Assembly (NCBI RefSeq): GCF_001029285.1
Contig: NZ_LDZY01000011.1
Coordinates: forward strand, 117,649-181,648
DNA from: Desulfosporosinus acididurans
Lineage (GTDB): Bacteria; Bacillota; Desulfitobacteriia; Desulfitobacteriales; Desulfitobacteriaceae
DNA: 64,000 bases
Direction: 5' to 3'
The first letter of the stretch is position 1, and each line of letters begins with the position of its first letter. Shown in pieces: positions 53,639 through 60,983 of the stretch. A program made the position numbers and the translations under genes. Under the pieces are notes generated by a model. That model searched no databases. It saw nothing but the letters and a program-made list of their open reading frames with translations, and was not told the origin of the DNA.

Positions 53639-54997
53639 CTATTTCAATTTGCTGACAAATTCACCAAAGCCCTTTTGACCGACTAATTTGCCGTCTTTGG
53701 CGACCACTTGACCCCTTACAACGGTGCAGATAGGAAGACCCTTTCCTTTTAAACCGACAAAAGCAGAAATTTTATTGACATAGTACAAGGACTCCGGAGT
53801 AATTTCCCATTCCTTTTCCGGATCAAGGATAACGAGATCGGCATCAAATCCAACCTCAATGGCACCCTTTTTGCCAAAAATCCCGCAAACCTTTGCTGGA
53901 CCTTCACTTAAACTCCGGGCCAATAAGGTCGGATTATAGCCTCTCTTGACAACGCCTTCGCTAAAGACGACCTGCATGACATTCTGGATACCGCTAATGC
54001 CACCCCATGCTCCAAAAATCCCATGCTTTTCTTCACTCTTCTCACTCAATTCACACGGTGAATGATCAGAAGCTACGCAAGATAATGTCCCGTTATTAAC
54101 ATATTCCCACATTTCTTCTACAGCGGCCGCTTCCCTTAAGGGGGGTGCACATTTGAACAAACTGCCATTCTTAATGACGTCTTGGTCGGTAAACGTAAGA
54201 TAATGTCCGCATGTTTCAGCTGTTACATCAATCCCTTGCTGCTGTGCCTCTTGAATGATTTTAGCAACACGAGGATGGCTGACATGACAGATATGGGCTT
54301 TTGCTCCCAGCTCCTTGGCAAGATTAATTATATTTTGAGTGGCTATTAGTTCGGCAATGACCGGTCTGGAATTTAAAAAATCCTGCCAGTCATTTTTTAC
54401 TTTACGTTGTGCTCTCTTCTCTTCCCACTTGATCAGGGAATAGTCTTCGCAATGAAAAGCGGCACGGGCATCAAACTCCCGCAAAATTTCCATAGCTTCT
54501 TTAGCTTGACCGATAGTAAGAGATACGTAATCAGGAGATACCGGCCCAATGAAGGATTTAAAACCGATACAACCTTTTTCATCTAGTCCTTTCAATTGAT
54601 TTAAGTTATAGTCAACTAGTCCTCCCCAGAAACAATAGTCAACATAAGCGTTTGCAGAAACCGCTTGAATCTTTTTATCAAAAATCTGAGCATCCGTCAT
54701 TGCTGGTTCATTCTGCAGAGGCATATCAATGATTGTAGTGATTCCCCCCACCCCTGCTGCTGCAGTGCCGTGAGCATAGTCTTCTCTCCATAAGTAACCT
54801 GGATCATTTAAGTGAGCATGACTGTCAATAGCCCCGGGGAATATATAGTTTCTCTGAGCATCAATTACTTCTTTACCTTCAAGGGAATTTTCGGATTCTA
54901 CGATGGCAGCAATTTTCCCATTCTTAACTCCTATATTAGCTTCGATAATTCCATCCGTTTTAACAACCTTGCCGTTTTTTATAACCAGATCAAACAT
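53639..54997 (-). CDS. Allantoinase/dihydropyrimidinase-like amidohydrolase (second paralogue)
   Basis: The 452-residue protein has the same fold and metal set as its neighbour: SHAHLNDPGYLWRED near residue 60, Lys in CIGFKSFIGP, HCEDYS, and ASDHSPCELSEK. The motifs differ from canonical AllB near the first His pair (HAHLNDPGY instead of HVHFNDPGR), so its substrate may differ. The ATG at 54997 follows AAAGGAGGGG. It is the first gene of the minus-strand ureide unit. Confidence 0.82.
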   Translation of the reverse strand: MFDLVIKNGKVVKTDGIIEANIGVKNGKIAAIVESENSLEGKEVIDAQRNYIFPGAIDSHAHLNDPGYLWREDYAHGTAAAGVGGITTIIDMPLQNEPAMTDAQIFDKKIQAVSANAYVDYCFWGGLVDYNLNQLKGLDEKGCIGFKSFIGPVSPDYVSLTIGQAKEAMEILREFDARAAFHCEDYSLIKWEEKRAQRKVKNDWQDFLNSRPVIAELIATQNIINLAKELGAKAHICHVSHPRVAKIIQEAQQQGIDVTAETCGHYLTFTDQDVIKNGSLFKCAPPLREAAAVEEMWEYVNNGTLSCVASDHSPCELSEKSEEKHGIFGAWGGISGIQNVMQVVFSEGVVKRGYNPTLLARSLSEGPAKVCGIFGKKGAIEVGFDADLVILDPEKEWEITPESLYYVNKISAFVGLKGKGLPICTVVRGQVVAKDGKLVGQKGFGEFVSKLK

Positions 54998-55289
54998 TGC
55001 CCAACCCCTCCTTTTACTAATTAAATACCTAAAATCCGACATCTCTTTAGGATACCCAGCTTAAGTCTTAAATCTAAATTATTATTGGTAATGTCCCCTC
55101 CTTAACATTGAATTTATACAATTCGAATAATGTGCTACATCTAGAATATAATGAACATTTACATTTTTCATTATCACAATGTGCTAATTAAAAGATGATT
55201 TTATTATCTATAATTACTAAAGACAAAAGTCTAAAAATATTAAAAAATAAAACTAGACACAATATAAGCCAATTTAAGGAGTGACAAAC

Positions 55290-56543
55290 GTGATTAATAA
55301 GGAACGTCTACTTCATCGTTTATTGGAATTAGGGAAGATAGGAAGGAATCAATCTGGAGGCATAACTCGTCACGCCTTTACTCAAGAAGATAGATCGGCA
55401 AAAGATCTTGTTGCTGTTTACATGCGGGAAGCCGGCTTACAAGTAAGAGAAGATGCCGTAGGCAATCTGATTGGCCGCCGGGAAGGATGTGACCCTAACG
55501 CAGCAGTGGTTCTAACAGGTTCCCATATAGACTCTGTTTGTGACGGAGGAATCTATGACGGTGCACTAGGTCTTCTCGGAGCAATTGAAGTCTTGCAGAC
55601 ACTAAACGAACAACATATTGAAACGAAGCATCCCATTGAGGTTTATGCTTTTAACGACGAAGAAGGATCTCGTTTTAGTTTTAGTATGTTTGGGAGCCGA
55701 GGGGTTATCGGCAATCTAAGCCATAAAGATCTTGAAATAAAAGATAGAAATGGTATTTCTGTCGCTGAGGCAATGAAGGCACAAGGGTACGATCCGAACA
55801 AGATCGGCGAGGCTAACCGCTCCCAAGAATCAATCAAAGCCTTTATTGAACTCCACATTGAACAAGGAAAAGTTTTGGAATCGAAGAACCTCTCTATTGG
55901 TATCGTCAGCGGGATCGTCAACGAACTTTGGCTAAAATGTTCTGTCTATGGTGAAGCGGGGCATGCCGGAGCTACGCCCATGACCTTGCGTCATGATGCC
56001 TTAGTTGCGGCTGCCGAAATGGTTCAAGTTGTTGAACGAGAGGCGAAATCAACAGGAACTACGGTAGCTACCGTAGGACGGCTTAATGTACAGCCTGGAG
56101 GTATCAATATCATTCCTGGAACCGTCGAATTTACCTTAGATCTTAGGGATACTTCCCAGGAGGTCAGCGATAAGGTGGAAAGGCAGATCTTTAAGGAATT
56201 CGATAGAATCTGCAAGGACAGAGGAGTTAGTCTCAAGACTGACATTCTGCAAAGAATTCCGCCTGCACCTTGCGCAGAAGAGTTCCAAATTGCCGCTCAA
56301 AAAGCATGTGTGGCTTCAGAACTCCCATATTTTTCTCTGCCCAGTGGTGCAGGACATGACGCCATGCAGATGGTGAACATCTGCCCCATCGGCATGATTT
56401 TTGTCCGTTCGAAAGATGGAATCAGTCACAATCCGGCAGAATGGAGCAGCCCCGATGATTGTGCCGACGGAGTCAAAGTACTGTATTATACTTTATTAGA
56501 ATTAGCTGTTAAAATTAGCCAAAACATATTTATCCAATCATAA
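55290..56543 (+). CDS. allC: Allantoate amidohydrolase-like M20 hydrolase
   Basis: The 417-residue metallohydrolase of the M20 family has GSHIDSVCDGGIYDGALG near residue 80, NDEEGSRF near 127, the dimerisation-domain GHAGATPM near 225, and GAGHDAM with a later HNPAEW. This set fits allantoate amidohydrolase and N-carbamoyl amino acid hydrolases. The neighbours favour allantoate. The start is the GTG at 55290 with AAGGAG upstream. Its 3' end, including the stop codon, lies in repeat copy J. Confidence 0.85.
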   Translation: MINKERLLHRLLELGKIGRNQSGGITRHAFTQEDRSAKDLVAVYMREAGLQVREDAVGNLIGRREGCDPNAAVVLTGSHIDSVCDGGIYDGALGLLGAIEVLQTLNEQHIETKHPIEVYAFNDEEGSRFSFSMFGSRGVIGNLSHKDLEIKDRNGISVAEAMKAQGYDPNKIGEANRSQESIKAFIELHIEQGKVLESKNLSIGIVSGIVNELWLKCSVYGEAGHAGATPMTLRHDALVAAAEMVQVVEREAKSTGTTVATVGRLNVQPGGINIIPGTVEFTLDLRDTSQEVSDKVERQIFKEFDRICKDRGVSLKTDILQRIPPAPCAEEFQIAAQKACVASELPYFSLPSGAGHDAMQMVNICPIGMIFVRSKDGISHNPAEWSSPDDCADGVKVLYYTLLELAVKISQNIFIQS

Positions 56544-56594
56544 GGCTCCCGCTTCTATAAGCGGGGGTCTTCCCACACCTCACTTCAAGTTCAC
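56532..56594 (-). repeat. Dispersed repeat, right-end copy J overlapping the allC stop codon
   Basis: On the minus strand GAACTTGAAGTG and the CCCCGCTT/AAGCGGG hairpin end in CCTTATGATTGGATAAA. This end encodes the last residues and the stop codon of the M20 hydrolase. Confidence 0.75.
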
Positions 56595-56611
56595 TTTATG
56601 TAACCTCTTTT

Positions 56612-56646
56612 AGGGAGTAGTCAAAACTTATAGTTGACCACTCCCT
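56612..56646 (+). terminator. Hairpin after the M20 hydrolase
   Basis: AGGGAGTAGTCAA and TTGACCACTCCCT pair with one mismatch, followed by TTAAAG. Confidence 0.6.
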
Positions 56647-56727
56647 TTAAAGTTTCATGGAGTATCTTTTGTATCTTTAATTCTTTAACGAGTTTGTTGG
56701 GAAGCAACTGCCTTGAATTATAAAGTA

Positions 56728-56785
56728 TAAAAAAAATGCTCCCATTTACGCAAAAGATATATAACCTTTTACATTATGGGAGCAT
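56728..56785 (-). terminator. Terminator of allE
   Basis: On the minus strand ATGCTCCCAT pairs with ATGGGAGCAT, followed by a run of eight T. The loop is long (about 30 bases). Confidence 0.75.
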
Positions 56786-56811
56786 ATTGAAAATAGTTGC
56801 TAAATTATCAC

Positions 56812-57576
56812 TTAAAGCTCAACATCTCTGTTGCAATCCTTGGAATAGATGTACGTAAAGTTCGTCCTGCCGACACCATAGGCCGCTTGAGCCACATAAG
56901 GGCCGAACCACATGAAATCATCCTTTTTGATCATCGACCAGTTGTCATCAAGGAGATAACAGCCTTCGCCTTCCAAAATATAAGCCCCATGCTCTTGGAC
57001 ATGAGTCTCTACGAAAGGATGGCATCCTCCCGGCGCGAAAGAGAGAATATGCATGTTCATATCGAAATTGATATCAACCGGAAGAAGATCTTTAACGAAA
57101 ACGTTTTCCATCTCATCATAAATTCTGTATTCGATATCATTAACGTTTCCATAATACACATAAGGATTCATGCCTTCACAGGGAATATAGACTTGTTTAT
57201 ACAGAAGAACCTTCATCGGCTTTTCGCTGGTGTTCTTAAATTCCAGACCTACACCTGCCGGAGCATAAATATAGGCACCATCAACCGCCTTATAGTCTTT
57301 ACCGTCAACAGTATAGTTTCCTTCCCCTTCAATGCAATAGATAAATGTTTCGACATTGGCTTGCTTACCAAATACCTTGGTTGTTCCACCATTCTTTTCA
57401 GCAGTAATCACATATTGAACAAAACTAGCCCCCATTTTCGGCGAAGCGACAATACTGATTCGGCAGCCTTCAATTCCTGGGACAACATTATTAACGAGTC
57501 CGTCAGGAGGAATTACGGCATACTTACCGTGCTTTACAACTGCTCTTGTCGTTAGAATATCCTTTGGGTAACCCAT
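56812..57576 (-). CDS. allE: (S)-ureidoglycine aminohydrolase
   Basis: The 254-residue bicupin converts (S)-ureidoglycine to (S)-ureidoglycolate and ammonia, the step after allantoate hydrolysis. Two cupin domains are visible: TFIYCIEGEGNYTVDG near residue 78 and the metal-binding C-terminal one with HPFVETHVQEHGAYILEGEG near 185. The length and the end FMWFGPYVAQAAYGVG fit AllE. It lies 26 bases downstream of a small cupin gene on the same strand. Confidence 0.92.
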   Translation of the reverse strand: MGYPKDILTTRAVVKHGKYAVIPPDGLVNNVVPGIEGCRISIVASPKMGASFVQYVITAEKNGGTTKVFGKQANVETFIYCIEGEGNYTVDGKDYKAVDGAYIYAPAGVGLEFKNTSEKPMKVLLYKQVYIPCEGMNPYVYYGNVNDIEYRIYDEMENVFVKDLLPVDINFDMNMHILSFAPGGCHPFVETHVQEHGAYILEGEGCYLLDDNWSMIKKDDFMWFGPYVAQAAYGVGRTNFTYIYSKDCNRDVEL

Positions 57577-57602
57577 AAAAAATCATCCTTTCACTATATC
57601 TT

Positions 57603-57965
57603 CTACTGTTCTTTTTGTTTGGTATACAAAATCACTGCAATATACTCTAAATCACAATCTCCGATATTCTCGATGGAATGATAATCTCCGTCGTTGCAAT
57701 GCGTCATATCACCAGGACCGAGAATTTGTTCCTGTCCGTTATCATTGACTAGAGCTTTGCCTTTCAGAATGTAATATGTTTCAAAATCTCCAACATGTTG
57801 ATGTTTGCCGATTGACCCTCCTACAGGGATAATACTTACTCCAAAAAGCCTGCCTGTTCCATGGTTATCCTTATTCTCAAGGATATTGATAATTTTTACT
57901 GTGCCTTTTCCGTCTTTTAGGTTTGGGCTGTATTCAACCCGTAAGTCTTCAGCCTTTTTGATCAT
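57603..57965 (-). CDS. Small cupin-domain protein
   Basis: The 120-residue protein has one cupin barrel with metal ligands in GKHQHVGDFETYYIL near residue 60 and a second motif GDMTHCNDGDYHSIEN near 90. It lies upstream of allE in the same unit. Its role in the ureide route is unknown; it may act on a pathway side product or be a sensor. Confidence 0.8.
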   Translation of the reverse strand: MIKKAEDLRVEYSPNLKDGKGTVKIINILENKDNHGTGRLFGVSIIPVGGSIGKHQHVGDFETYYILKGKALVNDNGQEQILGPGDMTHCNDGDYHSIENIGDCDLEYIAVILYTKQKEQ

Positions 57966-57983
57966 AAACTGTCCTCCGTTTAG

Positions 57984-58009
57984 AAAGCGGTCTTGTGGTC
58001 GACCGCTTT
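57984..58009. promoter_or_regulatory. GC-rich palindrome in the divergent cupin/GntR region
   Basis: AAAGCGGTC pairs with GACCGCTTT, with GGTCGACC at the centre. It is about 20 bases upstream of the cupin ATG and could be an operator for the divergent GntR-type regulator, or a leader hairpin. Confidence 0.4.
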
Positions 58010-58061
58010 ATTTGCAATTTTATTCTAACTCATGTATTGTTATAATGCAATCTTTAATTTC

Positions 58062-58119
58062 GGGTGAACTCGGTCAGGGAACCACTCCCCTTGTACAAGT
58101 GGGACTCTTACGATTGGCT
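58062..58119 (+). repeat. Dispersed repeat, internally deleted copy K
   Basis: GTGAACTCGGTCAGGG is joined directly to the right-end ACTCCCCTT/AAGTGGG hairpin and CTTACGATTGGCTAAA. It sits in the divergent promoter region. Confidence 0.65.
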
Positions 58120-58194
58120 AAAACGTTTGCTATAATTAATATGTCAGTTGATGACTAACAGCTGCTAGGACACCAGAAAGGCTTGATAAGACAA

Positions 58195-59202
58195 ATGGAT
58201 AATCTTACCCCAATACATATTCCCGAAAATATGCTTTTGTTACGAAGGCGGCTCATGCTGTCGCAAAGCGCCTTTATTCATAACTATTTAATGAACGATA
58301 ATCAGCCTCACCTTAGTATATCCAAACTTTCGACACTTGAAAAAAAGTTAAGTAAGGACAGTGAACATTATGCCTCACTGCTTGCTCAAGCTTTCGCTGT
58401 AGATTCTAAACTCTTTCAGCTCCCCCCTGATGATTTTGCCAAGAATATTGACGTGTTTCTTGCCAACCAACGATCTCTCCATGGAAAGACCTTAGCCGAT
58501 CTCAGTCCAATCGAAAAAAAATCAAGCCAGGTTGAAACTCTGGCTAATACCCTCAGTAATTTTCTTGAAGACCAAATCTTAGCAAACAAAATGAAGCCTG
58601 GCGATAAGCTTCCCTCAGACCGCAATCTTGCTGCCCTATTTAATGTTGGGCGAACTTCCATTCGCGAAGCTTTAAAAGTCTTAAACGTGCTTGGGCTTAT
58701 CAATATTCTCCCTGGACAAGGTACTTTTATTGCCTCAGACAGCTCAGAATTTTTTTTGACCCCGTTATCTTGGACATTTTTCTTGGGAGATAAGAATTTG
58801 GAGCATGTGATATCAGTACGTAATGTCCTGGAAATTGAATCGGCTCGTCTAGCCGCTATTAATGCAACTATAGAAGATTTAGATAATCTTGAATTGATTT
58901 TCGAACAATCTAAAAGAGCATATCTTGAACGTAATTATCAACACTTCGTTAATTTAGATCTTGATTTTCACCTCTCAATTGCGCAATGTTCCCATAATCC
59001 AATCCTAAGTAATTTGCTCCAAACTTCGCGCAAACTCATTAAACATATCAGCAAAAGCGGTATGGTGAACATTGATAATTTAAATGCCGTCTATCAAGAA
59101 CATAGTCTCATCTATGAAAACATCTCGCAGCATCGTAACGACGAAGCCGTTTTAGCCATGAAAAATCATCTTGAAAACGCTCAAATAAGATATAGCCTTT
59201 AG
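58195..59202 (+). CDS. GntR/FCD transcriptional regulator with an extra N-terminal HTH-like domain
   Basis: Residues 115-180 form a GntR winged helix (KMKPGDKLPSDRNLAALFNVGRTSIREAL...PGQGTFIA), followed by an FCD ligand domain (about 200-335) with the typical Asp and His set (DLDFHLSIAQCSHNPI). Residues 1-110 are additional: LLLRRRLMLSQSAF...LSISKLSTLEKKL resembles an XRE-type HTH. FadR-type regulators normally lack this. The ligand may be a ureide, by context. Start: the ATG at 58195 is used; a TTG at 58183 is in frame, and neither has an ideal ribosome site. Confidence 0.8.
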   Translation: MDNLTPIHIPENMLLLRRRLMLSQSAFIHNYLMNDNQPHLSISKLSTLEKKLSKDSEHYASLLAQAFAVDSKLFQLPPDDFAKNIDVFLANQRSLHGKTLADLSPIEKKSSQVETLANTLSNFLEDQILANKMKPGDKLPSDRNLAALFNVGRTSIREALKVLNVLGLINILPGQGTFIASDSSEFFLTPLSWTFFLGDKNLEHVISVRNVLEIESARLAAINATIEDLDNLELIFEQSKRAYLERNYQHFVNLDLDFHLSIAQCSHNPILSNLLQTSRKLIKHISKSGMVNIDNLNAVYQEHSLIYENISQHRNDEAVLAMKNHLENAQIRYSL

Positions 59203-59218
59203 CAAAGAACATTATGCG

Positions 59219-59261
59219 CAAAAAAAGCCTCCAGGAGCCAAGAGCCAATGGAGGTTTTTTA
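59219..59261 (+). terminator. Terminator of the GntR gene
   Basis: AAAAAAGCCTCCA pairs with TGGAGGTTTTTT around a 15-base loop. Confidence 0.8.
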
Positions 59262-59370
59262 TATCGTAATTCGAATTTTCAGCTATGAATCCTCCCTCTA
59301 CCTGCGCTATCACTTGAGGCGGAGGACTTCTTATGAGCTATATTAAATGGTTTACTTTGAAGCTAGCATA

Positions 59371-60303
59371 TCATTTTTTTTTCTTATTTTTCTCAAATTC
59401 ATAATAATCCTTACTTATAATATCCTCAATCTGATTATGGTCATGAAGCAGATCGATTAAAGCACGTTCTTTTTTAGTCTTAGTAATTTGGGCATTGGTC
59501 AAAATACTGAAAGGTCTATAAATGGGGCCGTCTTCGAATTTTAAAGCCTTGAAATGCTTTTGATCATCGTTGCTGCTGACGGTTAGCTTGGACATAACTG
59601 CAATTCCAAGTCCCGCCACAATGACTTCCTTAATCGCTTGAGTGCTGCCTAATTCCATGGCTACATTCAATTGATCGGGATCAAGCCCTTTCTCCTTCAG
59701 AGCTATTTCCATGACCTTGCGAGTTCCAGAACCTTCTTCTCTTGTCACAAGATGCTCAGATAAAAGTTCTTCCAAGGATATCGTATTTCTTGATCCCCAA
59801 GGATGGAAAACCGGTATCACAACAACTAATTCATCCTCCCAGAAATTCTCAACATTCAGGTCCTTATACTGAATGATAGGACCTTCAATGAGTCCAACAT
59901 GCAGTTTTTTTTCCGAGATATCTTGTGAAATACTATCTGTATTGGCGATCTTAACCTTAAACTCAACATCAGGATGATGCTGAGACATAAACGCTAAAAT
60001 TTTAGGGAGAATGTATTCCCCAATGGTTAAAGTAGCCCCAAGGTAAAGCAATTTGCGCTGATCTTTAGCAACAGCATTGATCTCTTCCCTGGCGTGGGAA
60101 AGAATGTCCAAAACTCTTACAACATGGGTATAAAAGATTTCACCTTCTTTTGTCAGCGTAACCCCTTTATTCGTACGGTCAAAAAAACGTGCGCCATATT
60201 CATTTTCCAGACTCTGTATCTGCAAAGTGATACTGGGTTGACTCATATGAAGACGCTTGGCCGATAAGGTAATATTATTCGTTTCCGCTACTTCTTTAAA
60301 CAT
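59371..60303 (-). CDS. LysR-family transcriptional regulator
   Basis: The 310-residue protein has the LysR winged helix (FKEVAETNNITLSAKRLHMSQPSITLQIQSLE) and a type 2 periplasmic-binding effector domain. The start is unclear. The ATG at 60303 lacks a ribosome site and is very close to the HTH. Upstream in frame, AAAGGAG lies 7 bases before an ATC codon, which suggests a rare ATC start (IIEQVFQMF...). The frame runs on into repeat copy L, which cannot be native protein. The ligand and targets are unknown; it resembles CysL-like regulators. Confidence 0.8.
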   Translation of the reverse strand: MFKEVAETNNITLSAKRLHMSQPSITLQIQSLENEYGARFFDRTNKGVTLTKEGEIFYTHVVRVLDILSHAREEINAVAKDQRKLLYLGATLTIGEYILPKILAFMSQHHPDVEFKVKIANTDSISQDISEKKLHVGLIEGPIIQYKDLNVENFWEDELVVVIPVFHPWGSRNTISLEELLSEHLVTREEGSGTRKVMEIALKEKGLDPDQLNVAMELGSTQAIKEVIVAGLGIAVMSKLTVSSNDDQKHFKALKFEDGPIYRPFSILTNAQITKTKKERALIDLLHDHNQIEDIISKDYYEFEKNKKKK

Positions 60304-60372
60304 CTGAAATACTTGTTCGATGATGAGCCATCTCCTTTCCTGAGTATTTCTATGAATAGTCTCTCTTTCTAA

Positions 60373-60545
60373 AGTGAACTCGTTCAGCAAAGCTGAACAT
60401 CGGGGTTCAGATACAATAATGTCCAGTGGATATTGTTGCCGAGCCGCCTTTCCCAATTGGAATACTTAGCGGCGAAGGAGGATTCTACCCCACCTGAAGT
60501 TTACTAAGGACCACTTATTGAAGTGGGGCTCTGTCATCGCAGATT
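60373..60545 (+). repeat. Dispersed repeat, full-length copy L
   Basis: This is the best plus-strand copy: GTGAACTCGTTCAGC...GCTGAACATCGGGG, a stem around AATGTCCAGTGGATATT, GCCGAGCCGCC with GGCGGC-like pairing, CACCTGAAGTTTACTAAGG, the CCACTTATTGAAGTGG hairpin, and a diverged right end. It is inverted relative to copy B. It lies between LysR and tatA. Confidence 0.85.
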
Positions 60546-60575
60546 AGGCAGGAAACGTTCCAATTGTTCATCAGT

Positions 60576-60803
60576 CTATTGTTTATTGTTCTGGTTGTTC
60601 TGGTTGTTCTGGTTGTTCTGGTTGTTCTGATCGTCTTCTTTCATTTCAGTAGGTTTTCCCTCAGAAGCTTTTTTAAATTCTGCAATTCCTTTACCTAATG
60701 ATTTACCGATATCCGGCAGTTTTCCAGGGCCAAAAATAACTAATGCAATGACCAAAAGTATAGCCATTTCCGGAACATCAAAAAACCCGAACGAGATCAG
60801 CAT
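60576..60803 (-). CDS. tatA: Twin-arginine translocase subunit TatA/E
   Basis: The 75-residue protein has the TatA single helix (PEMAILLVIALVIFGPGKLPDIGKSLGKGIAEFKK) with the conserved FGP-x-KLP hinge. The ATG at 60803 has GGGAGGG 6 bases upstream. The C-terminus is an (NNQ)n repeat coded by 9-base units. It can export the Tat-bearing hydrogenase of this window. No tatC is nearby. Confidence 0.93.
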   Translation of the reverse strand: MLISFGFFDVPEMAILLVIALVIFGPGKLPDIGKSLGKGIAEFKKASEGKPTEMKEDDQNNQNNQNNQNNQNNKQ

Positions 60804-60983
60804 ATTTATCCCTCCCGCATAATCTTCCAAACTTTTACTTACAACGAATCAACTTTGTTATCTATTCTTTAGAATTACCTAGATCTCAAAGATGATTCAA
60901 ATTTATTTACGGTTTTTTAGGAAATAAGCTCTGTCCGAAGACAGAGCCTAAAAGATGACCAATGGCAAACGATAGCTTCCGTT

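Noticed and set aside
56797..57555. A 252-codon open frame on the plus strand opposite allE
   Set aside because: It lies entirely antisense to a clear AllE bicupin, has no ribosome site, and its protein has no recognisable family features.
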